Assembly: GCA_041687455.1 (NCBI GenBank)
Contig: JAWLBY010000002.1
Span: forward strand, 248,001-312,000
Direction: 5' to 3'
Source: JAWLBY01 sp041687455
Lineage (GTDB): Bacteria > Pseudomonadota > Gammaproteobacteria > Xanthomonadales > Xanthomonadaceae
Length of the DNA: 64,000 nt
Of this stretch, positions 35,428-43,001 are shown in pieces; positions within the stretch are counted from its first letter, which is position 1, and the number at the start of each line of letters is the position of its first letter. The notes below the pieces were generated by a model. That model was not told the origin of the DNA. It searched no databases and saw only the letters and a program-made list of their open reading frames with translations. The position numbers and the translations under genes were made by a program.

Positions 35428-36618
35428 TCAGACCGCAGATGCGGCCAGGCGTTCGCAGGCGCGGATGGCGGCCTCACGCGCGCTGCGGTCGAGTTCGAGC
35501 CGCGCCGGCAACGTGCTGCCCGGCTCGGCCGCTATCCGGTCGAGGCATTCCTCGACCACCCGCGCGATCGCCGTGAAGCCGATTGTGCCTGCAAGGAAGG
35601 CCGCCACGGCCACTTCGTTCGCCGCGTTCAGCACGGTCGTCGCGCCGATGCCGTGACGCAGCGCTCGGTAGGCGAGCTCGAGGCACGGAAACGCATCGCG
35701 GTCGGGGTGCTGGAAATCGAGCCTGCCGCTGGCGATCAGGTCGAGCGGCGCGACGCCGGCATCGATCCGTTCCGGCCAGGCGAGGCCATAGGCCAGCGCG
35801 GTCCGCATGTCCGGGTTGCCGAGCTGGGCCAGCATCGAGCCGTCGGCATAGTCGACCAGCGAGTGGACGATGCTCTGCGGATGGACGACGACGTCGATCG
35901 CGTCGGCCGGCAGCCCGAACAGCCAATGCGCCTCGATGACTTCGAGGCCCTTGTTCATCAGCGTCGCCGAGTCGACCGAGATCTTGCGCCCCATCGACCA
36001 GTTCGGGTGGGCGCATGCCTGGTCTGGTGTGACGCCGGCGAGCTGGTCCGGGCGCCAGCCGCGGAACGGCCCTCCGGACGCGGTCAGCACGATGCGGCGC
36101 ACGCCGGTCGGCCCGCGGCCGGGCCTCGCGGGCTGCGGCAAGCACTGGAAGATTGCGTTGTGTTCGCTGTCGATCGGCAGCAGTTCGCCGCCGCTCGCTG
36201 CCAGTTCCTGCATCAGCAGGTCGCCGGCGACAACCACCGCCTCCTTGTTCGCGAGCAGCAGCCGCTTGCCGGCCCGCGCCGCCGCCATCACCGAGCCCAG
36301 CCCGGCGGCGCCGACGATCGCGGCGACCACGGTATCGCATTCGCCGCTGCCGGCCAGCGACGCGAGCGCCTCCGGGCCGGCATGTGCCCGGGTGTCGAGC
36401 CCGGCCGCCCGCAGGCCTTCCGCCAACGCCTTGTAGCCGGCCGGATCGGCAATCACGGCATGGGTCGGCCGATGCCGCCGGCACAGCTCGAGCAGCGCGT
36501 CGACCCGCTCGTTGGCGCTCAGCAGCGCGACCGAGTAACGATCCGGATGGCGGGTGACGACATCGAGGGCGCTGGCACCGATCGAGCCGGTGGCGCCGAG
36601 CACGGCGACCCGGGTCAT
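35428..36618 (-). CDS. dxr: 1-deoxy-D-xylulose-5-phosphate reductoisomerase
   Basis: A 396-residue enzyme for the committed step of the MEP isoprenoid pathway, making 2-C-methyl-erythritol 4-phosphate with NADPH. The nucleotide site is AVLGATGSIGASALDVV. LLANKEAVVVAG, PIDSEHNAIFQCL (metal ligands Asp and Glu), TASGGPFRG, HPNWSMGRKISVDSATLMNK and LEVIEAHWLF give the active site. ATG 36618 overlaps the stop of cdsA (ATGA). Its position directly before rseP and after cdsA is standard. Confidence 0.97.
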   Translation of the reverse strand: MTRVAVLGATGSIGASALDVVTRHPDRYSVALLSANERVDALLELCRRHRPTHAVIADPAGYKALAEGLRAAGLDTRAHAGPEALASLAGSGECDTVVAAIVGAAGLGSVMAAARAGKRLLLANKEAVVVAGDLLMQELAASGGELLPIDSEHNAIFQCLPQPARPGRGPTGVRRIVLTASGGPFRGWRPDQLAGVTPDQACAHPNWSMGRKISVDSATLMNKGLEVIEAHWLFGLPADAIDVVVHPQSIVHSLVDYADGSMLAQLGNPDMRTALAYGLAWPERIDAGVAPLDLIASGRLDFQHPDRDAFPCLELAYRALRHGIGATTVLNAANEVAVAAFLAGTIGFTAIARVVEECLDRIAAEPGSTLPARLELDRSAREAAIRACERLAASAV

Positions 36619-37430
36619 AGGCCGAGCCAGACCTTGCCGAGCGCGAACACCGGCAAGGCGGCAACGATGCTGTCGATCCGGTCCATCATGCCGCCGTGGC
36701 CGGGAATCAGGTGGCCGGAGTCCTTGGCACCGGAGTGGCGCTTGATCAGGCTTTCGAACAGGTCGCCGAGGACCGATGCCAGTGCGGTGGCGACGCCGAG
36801 CAGCAGCAGCGCCGGCAGCGCCGAGCCGTCGAGCCCGAGCAGCGGCGCGGCCGGCACGCAGATCAGCGCGGCGCCGACCAGGCCACCGAAAAAGCCGGCC
36901 CAGGTCTTGCCCGGGCTGATCCGCGGCGCCAGCTTCGGGCCGCCGATCCGGCTGCCGCTGAAGTACGCGAACGTGTCGGCGGCCCAGACCAGCATCACCG
37001 CGAACAGCGTCCAGCGCGGGCCGAGCGTGCCGTCGGCGTGCAGCCAGCCGAGCGCAGCCCAGGTCGGCAGCATCATCAGGCTGCCGGCCAGCAGTTTCGC
37101 CGCAAGGCTGCCGCGACCAGGTTCGCGGCCGAGCCGGGTGCGGGTCAGCCAGCCGGCCGCGACCAGCCACCAGGCGACGCCGGCGCCCAGCAGCCACAGC
37201 AGCCAGTGGCGCTCGGGCCGCAGCCACAGCGCGGCCATCACGGCCGCATGGACGGCCAGCACCAGCGCGCGCGTGGTGCGGTGCTGCAGGCCGACCAGGC
37301 GGGTCCACTCCCACAGGCCCATCAGCAGTACGACGGTCACCAGCGCCATGAAGGCGGCGGTCGGCAGCCACAGCACGGCGCCGATCGCCAGCGGCGCCAG
37401 CACCAGCGCGGTCAGGATTCGTTGCTTCAC
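36615..37430 (-). CDS. cdsA: Phosphatidate cytidylyltransferase
   Basis: A 271-residue polytopic membrane enzyme making CDP-diacylglycerol from phosphatidate and CTP. About eight helices are seen. The signature is SVLGDLFESLIKRHSGAKDS followed by LIPGHGGMMDRIDSI, which contains the metal-binding aspartates. RIGGPKLAPRISPGKTWAG precedes it. The start is GTG 37430 (VKQRILTAL), overlapping the uppS stop in a GTGA junction; upstream in-frame sequence is only the shadow of uppS. Its stop overlaps the dxr start, so uppS-cdsA-dxr are chained by 4-nt overlaps. Confidence 0.96.
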   Translation of the reverse strand: MKQRILTALVLAPLAIGAVLWLPTAAFMALVTVVLLMGLWEWTRLVGLQHRTTRALVLAVHAAVMAALWLRPERHWLLWLLGAGVAWWLVAAGWLTRTRLGREPGRGSLAAKLLAGSLMMLPTWAALGWLHADGTLGPRWTLFAVMLVWAADTFAYFSGSRIGGPKLAPRISPGKTWAGFFGGLVGAALICVPAAPLLGLDGSALPALLLLGVATALASVLGDLFESLIKRHSGAKDSGHLIPGHGGMMDRIDSIVAALPVFALGKVWLGL

Positions 37431-38182
37431 GAGCCGGCCTCGACGAGTTGTTCGCTGATCATGCCGAAGCGTCGCTCGCGGCCGGCGTAATCGGCCAGCG
37501 CGGCATCCATCGTCGCGGCATCGATGTCTGGCCACAGCGTGTCGGTGAAATACAGCTCGGTGTAGGCGAGCTGCCAGAGCAGGAAATTGCTGATCCGGCG
37601 CTCGCCGCCGGTGCGGATGAACAGATCCGGCTCGGGCAGGCCGGCAAGGCACAGATATGGCGCCAGCGCCGTCTCGTCGATCGCCGCCGGATCGACTCGG
37701 CCGGCGGCGGTCTCTTCGGCGAGGCGCCGGCACGCCTGCGCGATGTCCCAGCGGCCGCCGTAGTTGGCGGCGATCGTGAGGGCCAACCGACGGCCTTCGG
37801 CAGTGATCTGTTCGGCACGGCTCATGCGTTCGCGCAGGTCGCTCGAAAATGCATTGCGCTCGCCGATGAAGCGCAACCGAACCCCGCGGCGGGCAAGCTC
37901 GTCGACTTCGCGGTCGAGTGCGCGCATGAACAACTGCATCAATGCGCTGACCTCATCGACCGGCCGGCGCCAGTTTTCGCTCGAGAATGCGAACAGCGTC
38001 AGCGCTTCGACGCCACGTTCGAGGCACCAGTCGATGCAGCGGTCGACCGCCCGTGCGCCGGCCCGGTGGCCGATCGTACGCGGCCGCCGCCGTGCCTTGG
38101 CCCAGCGGCCGTTGCCGTCCATGACGATCGCGATGTGCCGCGGACAGCGCGTCAGCGACGGTCCGGGAGGCGGCGTGCCCAT
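37427..38182 (-). CDS. uppS: Undecaprenyl diphosphate synthase
   Basis: A 251-residue cis-prenyltransferase that extends farnesyl diphosphate to the C55 lipid carrier used for peptidoglycan and O-antigen. IAIVMDGNGRWAKARR holds the catalytic Asp and diphosphate-binding residues; TLFAFSSENWRRP, LTIAANYGGRWDI and PDLFIRTGGERRISNFLLWQ (RxG and RxSxF motifs) follow. A short Pro-rich N-terminus precedes the conserved part. It follows frr by 16 nt. Confidence 0.97.
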   Translation of the reverse strand: MGTPPPGPSLTRCPRHIAIVMDGNGRWAKARRRPRTIGHRAGARAVDRCIDWCLERGVEALTLFAFSSENWRRPVDEVSALMQLFMRALDREVDELARRGVRLRFIGERNAFSSDLRERMSRAEQITAEGRRLALTIAANYGGRWDIAQACRRLAEETAAGRVDPAAIDETALAPYLCLAGLPEPDLFIRTGGERRISNFLLWQLAYTELYFTDTLWPDIDAATMDAALADYAGRERRFGMISEQLVEAGS

Positions 38183-38198
38183 GGCCGATGGACGGTCG

Positions 38199-38756
38199 TC
38201 AGACCGCCATCAGCTCCTCTTCCTTGGCCCGCACGACACCGTCTACGTCCTTGACGAAACGATCGGTCAGCTTCTGGATCTCGTCCTCGGCGCGCCGCTC
38301 GTCGTCCTCGGTGATCTGCTTGGCCTTCTGCAGCTCCTTGATCTGGTGGATCGCGTCGCGGCGGATGTTGCGGATCGCGACCTTGGCGTTCTCGCCCTCG
38401 TGCGCGACCACCTTCGACAGCTCGCGGCGGCGTTCCTCGGTCAGCGGCGGCAGGTTGATCCGGATCAGTTGCCCGGCGGTGTTCGGGGTCAGGCCGAGAT
38501 CGGAGCCGAAGATCGCCTTCTCGACCGCTGCGACCATGTTCTTTTCCCACGGCGTGATCGTCAGCGTGCGGGCATCGGCGATCGCGATGTTGGCGACCTG
38601 CGACAGCGGCACGTCGGAGCCGTAGTAGTTGACCTTCAGGTGCTCGACCAGCGCGGTGCTGGCACGGCCGGTGCGCAGCTTGGTCAGATCGTGGCGCAGC
38701 GCCTCGAGACTCTTCTGCATGCGGGTCTGGGCGTCGTTCTTGACGTCGTTGATCAT
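38199..38756 (-). CDS. frr: Ribosome recycling factor
   Basis: A 185-residue factor that with EF-G splits post-termination ribosomes. It starts MINDVKNDAQTRMQKSLEAL and shows LRTGRASTALVEHL, ITPWEKNMVAAVEKAI, IRINLPPLTEERRRELSKVV and RAEDEIQKLTDRF, as in the family. Length matches E. coli RRF (185). It lies 187 nt downstream of pyrH; that gap shows no gene or clear terminator, so read-through from pyrH is likely. Confidence 0.97.
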   Translation of the reverse strand: MINDVKNDAQTRMQKSLEALRHDLTKLRTGRASTALVEHLKVNYYGSDVPLSQVANIAIADARTLTITPWEKNMVAAVEKAIFGSDLGLTPNTAGQLIRINLPPLTEERRRELSKVVAHEGENAKVAIRNIRRDAIHQIKELQKAKQITEDDERRAEDEIQKLTDRFVKDVDGVVRAKEEELMAV

Positions 38757-38943
38757 GGCCGGCTCCGGCAGATGGTCGAAAAGGGGCAGGATTATATGTG
38801 AAGCGGGATTGGTGATTCGTGATTGCCGGCCGGCGCGTGCTGGCCGTTGCGCCCGGAGCGGCAAGGGGGCGCGGTGGATCGGGCGTTGCTGCGGCTTCCG
38901 GCTCGGCCGAGCGGGGTGGTCGCGTCGGATCAGCAGGCCCGCA

Positions 38944-39675
38944 TCAGGAATCCCGGCTCTTGACCAGGGTGCCGATCTCCTCGCCGCGGCAGATCCGCAT
39001 CAGGTCGCCAGGGCGGCTCATGTCGTAGACCCGCAGCGGAATGGCGTAATCGCGGCACAACGCGATCGCGGCGGTGTCCATGACCTTGAGGTCGCGGGTG
39101 ATGACATCGTCGTAGGTCAGGGTGTCGAAGCGCTTGGCGTCCGGGTTCTTGTGCGGATCGCTGTCGTAGACGCCATCGACCTTGGTCGCCTTCAGCATCA
39201 GGTCGGCACCGATCTCGATCGCGCGCAGCGCGGCGGCCGAATCGGTGGTGAAGAACGGGTTGCCGGTGCCGGCGGCGAAGATCGTGATGCGGCCCTTCTC
39301 GAGATGGCGCACCGCGCGCCGGCGGATGTAGTCCTCGCAGACCTCGTTGATCTTCAGCGCGCTCATCGTGCGCGCGTACGAGCCGAGCTTCTCCAGCGCG
39401 TCCTGCATTGCCAGCGCGTTCATGACCGTGGCCAGCATGCCCATGTGATCGCCGGTCACGCGGTCCATGCCGGCCGCGGCGAGCCCGGCGCCGCGGAAGA
39501 TGTTGCCGCCGCCAATCACGACGCCGACCTGCACGCCGGCGCGGCTGATCTCCTGGATCTCGCGGGCGAGCCGGAACAGCACTTCCGGGTCGATGCCGTA
39601 ATCCTCGCGGCCCATCAAGGCCTCGCCGCTGAGTTTGAGCAGAATGCGGCGAAACTTGATCGGCGAGTCGTTCAC
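38944..39675 (-). CDS. pyrH: UMP kinase
   Basis: A 243-residue bacterial-type UMP kinase making UDP, a precursor for nucleotides and, through UDP-sugars, for lipid A and peptidoglycan. FRRILLKLSGEALMG is the nucleotide-binding start; VVIGGGNIFRGAGLA, DRVTGDHMGMLATVMNALA, ITIFAAGTGNPFFTTDSAAALRA (shown in part) and LMKATKVDGVYDSDPHKNP are typical. The start is GTG 39675 with GGAAG about 7 nt upstream; no ATG fits. A hairpin with a T-run lies between about 20 and 46 nt upstream of the start, which could act as an attenuator. Confidence 0.96.
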   Translation of the reverse strand: MNDSPIKFRRILLKLSGEALMGREDYGIDPEVLFRLAREIQEISRAGVQVGVVIGGGNIFRGAGLAAAGMDRVTGDHMGMLATVMNALAMQDALEKLGSYARTMSALKINEVCEDYIRRRAVRHLEKGRITIFAAGTGNPFFTTDSAAALRAIEIGADLMLKATKVDGVYDSDPHKNPDAKRFDTLTYDDVITRDLKVMDTAAIALCRDYAIPLRVYDMSRPGDLMRICRGEEIGTLVKSRDS

Positions 39676-39693
39676 GGTGGGCTTCCGGCAGAC

Positions 39694-39721
39694 AAAAACC
39701 GCCGAATTCTAGCAGTTCGGC
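39694..39721 (-). terminator. Terminator-like hairpin just upstream of pyrH
   Basis: On the minus strand GCCGAA and TTCGGC enclose a 9-nt loop (39701-39721), followed by GG and TTTTT (39698-39694). The T-run ends 18 nt before the pyrH GTG. It could end transcripts from the HDOD gene 520 nt upstream, or be an attenuator in the pyrH leader. The 6-bp stem is short, so strength is uncertain. Confidence 0.5.
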
Positions 39722-39840
39722 GTCGTCATCGGTTCGCTGATCGGGCGCCTGCCTCGATCCACATCAGCGATGCGGCTGCACACTCCGCTTCATGCAGGGC
39801 CGGTGTCGGCGCCTGTCCCGCTTCGGCCATATCTCCCACG

Positions 39841-40176
39841 CCCGTCATCCCGGCGCAAGCCCGGCGAAAGTCGGGGTCCACCTCGGTCTTCCTCTTGAAA
39901 CAGTCTGTTGACACAGAAATCAAAAGGATCCCCGGCATTCGCCGGGATGACGGGCAAGTGCGTCGGGGACCGGGCCCTGCCGGCGAGCCGACCGCATCGA
40001 ATGCCGGGCGCCAACTGCTTTCGCGGCGCGGAGGTGCAAGTTTCCCGCGAACAGCAGTGGGCTGTCGCCGGGATGACGCTGCTGGCCGTCGGCAATTGAC
40101 GATTTTTCCCGGTTCAAAGCATGCGCGATGCTTCTGAACCTGGAAACAGCAGTGTGGGCTCTTGCCGGGATGACGG
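39841..40176. repeat. Palindromic intergenic repeat cluster between the HDOD gene and pyrH
   Basis: A 114-bp unit at 39841-39954 has perfect 14-bp terminal inverted repeats (CCCGTCATCCCGGC and its reverse complement). Two more right-hand cores, GCCGGGATGACG, follow at 40067-40078 and 40164-40175. These are each preceded by the related ACAGCAGTGGGCT and ACAGCAGTGTGGGCT, so they are part of a diverged direct repeat about 97 bp apart. Another core copy is at 13302. No gene was found in the whole 39722-40242 gap. The structure is that of REP/MITE-like intergenic repeats. Confidence 0.7.
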
Positions 40177-40242
40177 TCGTGGAAACCAGGACGGTCGGCG
40201 GCGCGGGATCAGCTCGCCTTGCGGATCGCCCGCTCGGCCGGT

Positions 40243-41724
40243 TCAGAAGCCGGCGCGCTCGACCCGGTTGCCGCCGGCATCGCGGGCGAACTGCAGGGCG
40301 TACTCGGCGGCGTCGAGCAGCGCGGCCGAGGTCGCGTAATGATGCAGGTGATCCAGCGTCGCGACGCCGATCGACACGGTCGCATGCAGCGGTTGCTTGT
40401 CGTGCTGCGCGAGCGGCGCGCCGGCGGTCGCCTGCAGGATTCGCCAGCACAGCGAGAACGCGGCGTTGTCGGCCGTGTTCGGCAGCAGCAGACAGAATGC
40501 ATCGCTGCCGAACCGGGCGGCGAAATCGCTGTCGCGGACGTTGGCCCGCAGCAGGTCGGCAAAACCGCGCAGCAGCGCGTCGCCGGCCATGCGGTCATGC
40601 TTCTGGTTGATCGAGGCCAGGTCGTCGATGTCGATCACGGCCAGGCTCAGCGGCCGGCCGTTGGCGCTGGCCGCGGCGAACGCCGTCTCGAACTGCGTTT
40701 CGAGATGCGGACGGCTGAACAGCCCGGTCAGCGGATCGCGGTGCGCGCTGTCCTGCAGGGCCCGGGCGGCCGAATGCAGCCGCTCGGCCTCGCGCCGCTC
40801 TCGGGTCGCTTCCTGCACGCCGCGCAGGTTTCGGATCACCATCAGCTCGCGGGCCAGTTCGAGGATCGCATCGATCCGCTGTGGATCGGCCAGCGTCATG
40901 TCGAACAACGACGAGATCTCCGGGATCGAAGCCGAGATCTCGGCGGTCAGCTCGGCCAACGCCGTCTCGTCCATGCCGAGATGCCGCTGGCACAGCGCGG
41001 CGGCTGCTTCACGGGCCGGCGCCGGATCGTCGACGACCCAGATGTCGGCCAGCGGGCCCGACAGCGCGATGCAGAGGTTGAACTCGCCCTCCGGCTGGGC
41101 GCTCTCGCTCTGCCGGATCGCTTGCACGAGGAACTCCGGCAGGCCCCAGTTCGCCGCCAGCCGGGCACCGATCTGGGCGTGGTCGGTGCCGAGCCGCTGC
41201 CGTTCGAGCGCGACGAGCTGGCTGTTGTCGACGGCATCGGCCAGCACGGTGGCGTAGATGTCCGGTTCTATCTGGCCGAGCGCGAGGATGCCGATGTCCT
41301 GGATCAGGCCGGCCAGCATCAGATCCTCGCCGCGATGCAGGCCCATCCTTTCGCCGAGGCAGCGGGCCGCCGACGCTGCCAGGATGCTGCGCCGCATGAC
41401 CGACTGGAAATCGAACCGCTGCCCCCACGGCTGCCGCAGCGTCTTGCTCAGCGAGAAGCTCAGCGCCAGGCTCAGCGTCGCGTTCAGCCCGAGCAGGGTC
41501 AGCGCCTGGCGCAGGTTGTCGATGCGACGCTTGCTTGCGTAGAGCGGCGAATTCGCGATCCGCAACAGCTTGGTCGACAGCGCCGGGTCGAGCGCGATCG
41601 CCTGTGCGACCTCGGTCAGCTCAACGTCGGGGTTCTCGGCCAGTTCGATGATCCGCAGCGCGACCGCCGGCAGGCTCGGCAGGGTGCGGCACAGGGCCAG
41701 ACGTTCTTCCAGTTCGCGACTCAT
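40243..41724 (-). CDS. HDOD domain plus degenerate GGDEF regulator
   Basis: A 493-residue cytoplasmic signalling protein. The N-terminal HDOD domain (about 10-210) starts LPSLPAVALRIIELAENPDV and contains LLRIANSPLYASKR. A linker helix leads to a C-terminal GGDEF domain (about 325-485: RDPLTGLFSRPHLE, VIDIDDLASINQKHD, VSIGVATL). The catalytic loop is GSDAF (406-410) instead of GGDEF, and DIDDLASINQ lacks the usual Lys and Asp, so cyclase activity is unlikely. RDSD at 397-400, five residues before GSDAF, keeps the RxxD inhibitory site that binds cyclic-di-GMP. It therefore looks like a c-di-GMP receptor. It separates pyrH from tsf, which are adjacent in most relatives. Confidence 0.88.
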   Translation of the reverse strand: MSRELEERLALCRTLPSLPAVALRIIELAENPDVELTEVAQAIALDPALSTKLLRIANSPLYASKRRIDNLRQALTLLGLNATLSLALSFSLSKTLRQPWGQRFDFQSVMRRSILAASAARCLGERMGLHRGEDLMLAGLIQDIGILALGQIEPDIYATVLADAVDNSQLVALERQRLGTDHAQIGARLAANWGLPEFLVQAIRQSESAQPEGEFNLCIALSGPLADIWVVDDPAPAREAAAALCQRHLGMDETALAELTAEISASIPEISSLFDMTLADPQRIDAILELARELMVIRNLRGVQEATRERREAERLHSAARALQDSAHRDPLTGLFSRPHLETQFETAFAAASANGRPLSLAVIDIDDLASINQKHDRMAGDALLRGFADLLRANVRDSDFAARFGSDAFCLLLPNTADNAAFSLCWRILQATAGAPLAQHDKQPLHATVSIGVATLDHLHHYATSAALLDAAEYALQFARDAGGNRVERAGF

Positions 41725-41825
41725 GGCGGCGAAGTGTCGGTGGCGGGAGCCAGGCTTGGCAAGACCGCGCGACCGTCGTCGCGTTCGGCGCGGCGAATCC
41801 TGCGGCGACCGGTATCACGCAGACG

Positions 41826-41854
41826 AAAAGCCCCCGACAGTGCTGCCGGGGGCT
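41826..41854 (-). terminator. Rho-independent terminator after tsf
   Basis: On the minus strand AGCCCCCG (41854-41847) pairs perfectly with CGGGGGCT (41836-41829) over a 10-nt loop, and the stem runs into TTTT. It begins about 50 nt after the tsf stop and would end the rpsB-tsf transcript before the HDOD gene. The rest of the 41725-41906 gap shows nothing else. Confidence 0.85.
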
Positions 41855-41906
41855 CGTCGATTCGACGCGGGCGGTGCGATCCGCTGGATGCAGTCACCCG
41901 GATGGA

Positions 41907-42785
41907 TCAGGCCAGACCGGCCTGCTTCATCACTTCGGCGTGGAAGTCTTCTTCCTTCTTCTCGATGCCTTCGCCGACCGCCATGCGCTCGAACGACAGC
42001 GCCTCGGCGCCTTCCTTCTTCAACGCCGCCTCGACCGTCATGTTGGTATCCATCACGAACGGCTGGCCGGTCAGGCTCATCTCGGACAGGATCTTGTTGA
42101 TCTTGCCGGAGATCATCTTCTCCTGGATCTCGGCCGGCTTCGCACGGTCCTTGTCGGTCATCTGCGCCAGCGCGATTTCCTTCTCCTTCTCGACAATCTC
42201 GCTCGGCACCTGGGCCGGCGACAGATACGGAGGGTTCATCGCCGCGACGTGCATCGCGACGCCGCGGGCCAGCTCGGCGCTGCCGCCCTTCAGGTTGACC
42301 AGCACGCCGATCCGGCCGCCGTGCACGTAGGCACCGACGTTGTCGCCGTTGTCGATCCGCGACAGGCGGCGCACCTGGACGTTCTCGCCGACCTTGGTGA
42401 TCAGCGCCAGGCGGGCTTCCTCGATGGTCTCGCCGGACGCCAGCTTGACCGTCTTCAGCGCTTCGGCATCGGCGGCGCCACTGGCCAGCGCGGCCTGCGC
42501 GACGGCATCGGCGAAGGCCATGAAGTTGGTGTCCTTGGCGACGAAGTCGGTTTCGGAGTTGACTTCGACCATGACTGCGCGACCGCCGTCGTGGGCTGCG
42601 ACCAGGCGACCTTCCGCGGCGACGCGGCCGGCCTTCTTGTCGGCCTTGGCCAAGCCGGTCTTGCGCAGGTGCTCCATTGCGGCTTCGATGTCGCCGCCGT
42701 TTTCGGTCAGCGCCTTCTTGCACTCCATCATGCCGGCGCCGGAGCGCTCACGGAGTTCCTTGACCAGGCTTGCAGTGATTTCCAT
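41907..42785 (-). CDS. tsf: Elongation factor Ts
   Basis: A 292-residue nucleotide exchange factor for EF-Tu. It starts with the UBA-like domain (ITASLVKELRERSGAGMMEC, KKALTENGGDIEAAMEHLRK) and has the core VEVNSETDFVAKDTNFMAFA and VLVNLKGGSAELARGVAMHV. It ends FHAEVMKQAGLA. Length matches E. coli EF-Ts (283) with a small insertion. It follows rpsB by 216 nt, an unusually structured gap with several consecutive stem-loops, and is followed by a strong terminator. Confidence 0.97.
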   Translation of the reverse strand: MEITASLVKELRERSGAGMMECKKALTENGGDIEAAMEHLRKTGLAKADKKAGRVAAEGRLVAAHDGGRAVMVEVNSETDFVAKDTNFMAFADAVAQAALASGAADAEALKTVKLASGETIEEARLALITKVGENVQVRRLSRIDNGDNVGAYVHGGRIGVLVNLKGGSAELARGVAMHVAAMNPPYLSPAQVPSEIVEKEKEIALAQMTDKDRAKPAEIQEKMISGKINKILSEMSLTGQPFVMDTNMTVEAALKKEGAEALSFERMAVGEGIEKKEEDFHAEVMKQAGLA

Positions 42786-42879
42786 GGGCTTACCTCGAGG
42801 GGAAAGGGGGCCGCGTCAGCGGCTGGGATTCGTGCGAATGCGGACGGCGCGCGGTGCCGCGCGGGCGTTCGACCGCGAG

Positions 42880-42986
42880 CAATCACCCGCCGGTGCCGGG
42901 TGGTTGCGGGAGACGATGACGGACGGCTGTCGGGCAACCGTCCCGATCGGTCATCGGGACGCCGGAGCAGTGGTTGTGCTGCTCCG
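42880..42986 (-). promoter_or_regulatory. Three consecutive stem-loops between rpsB and tsf
   Basis: Three hairpins lie in the intercistronic space: CGGAGCAG/CTGCTCCG (42963-42986, 8 bp, 8-nt loop), CGTCCCGAT/ATCGGGACG (42939-42961, 9 bp, 5-nt loop), and CAATCACCCG/CGGGTGGTTG (42880-42906, 9 pairs plus one wobble on one strand, 7-nt loop). A fourth GC-rich one (CGCGCGG-TG-CCGCGCG) is near 42848-42863. None has a T-tract, so they may slow or process the transcript and set the S2:Ts ratio rather than terminate it. Confidence 0.6.
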
Positions 42987-43001
42987 ACGGTGAAGCGTCG
43001 C

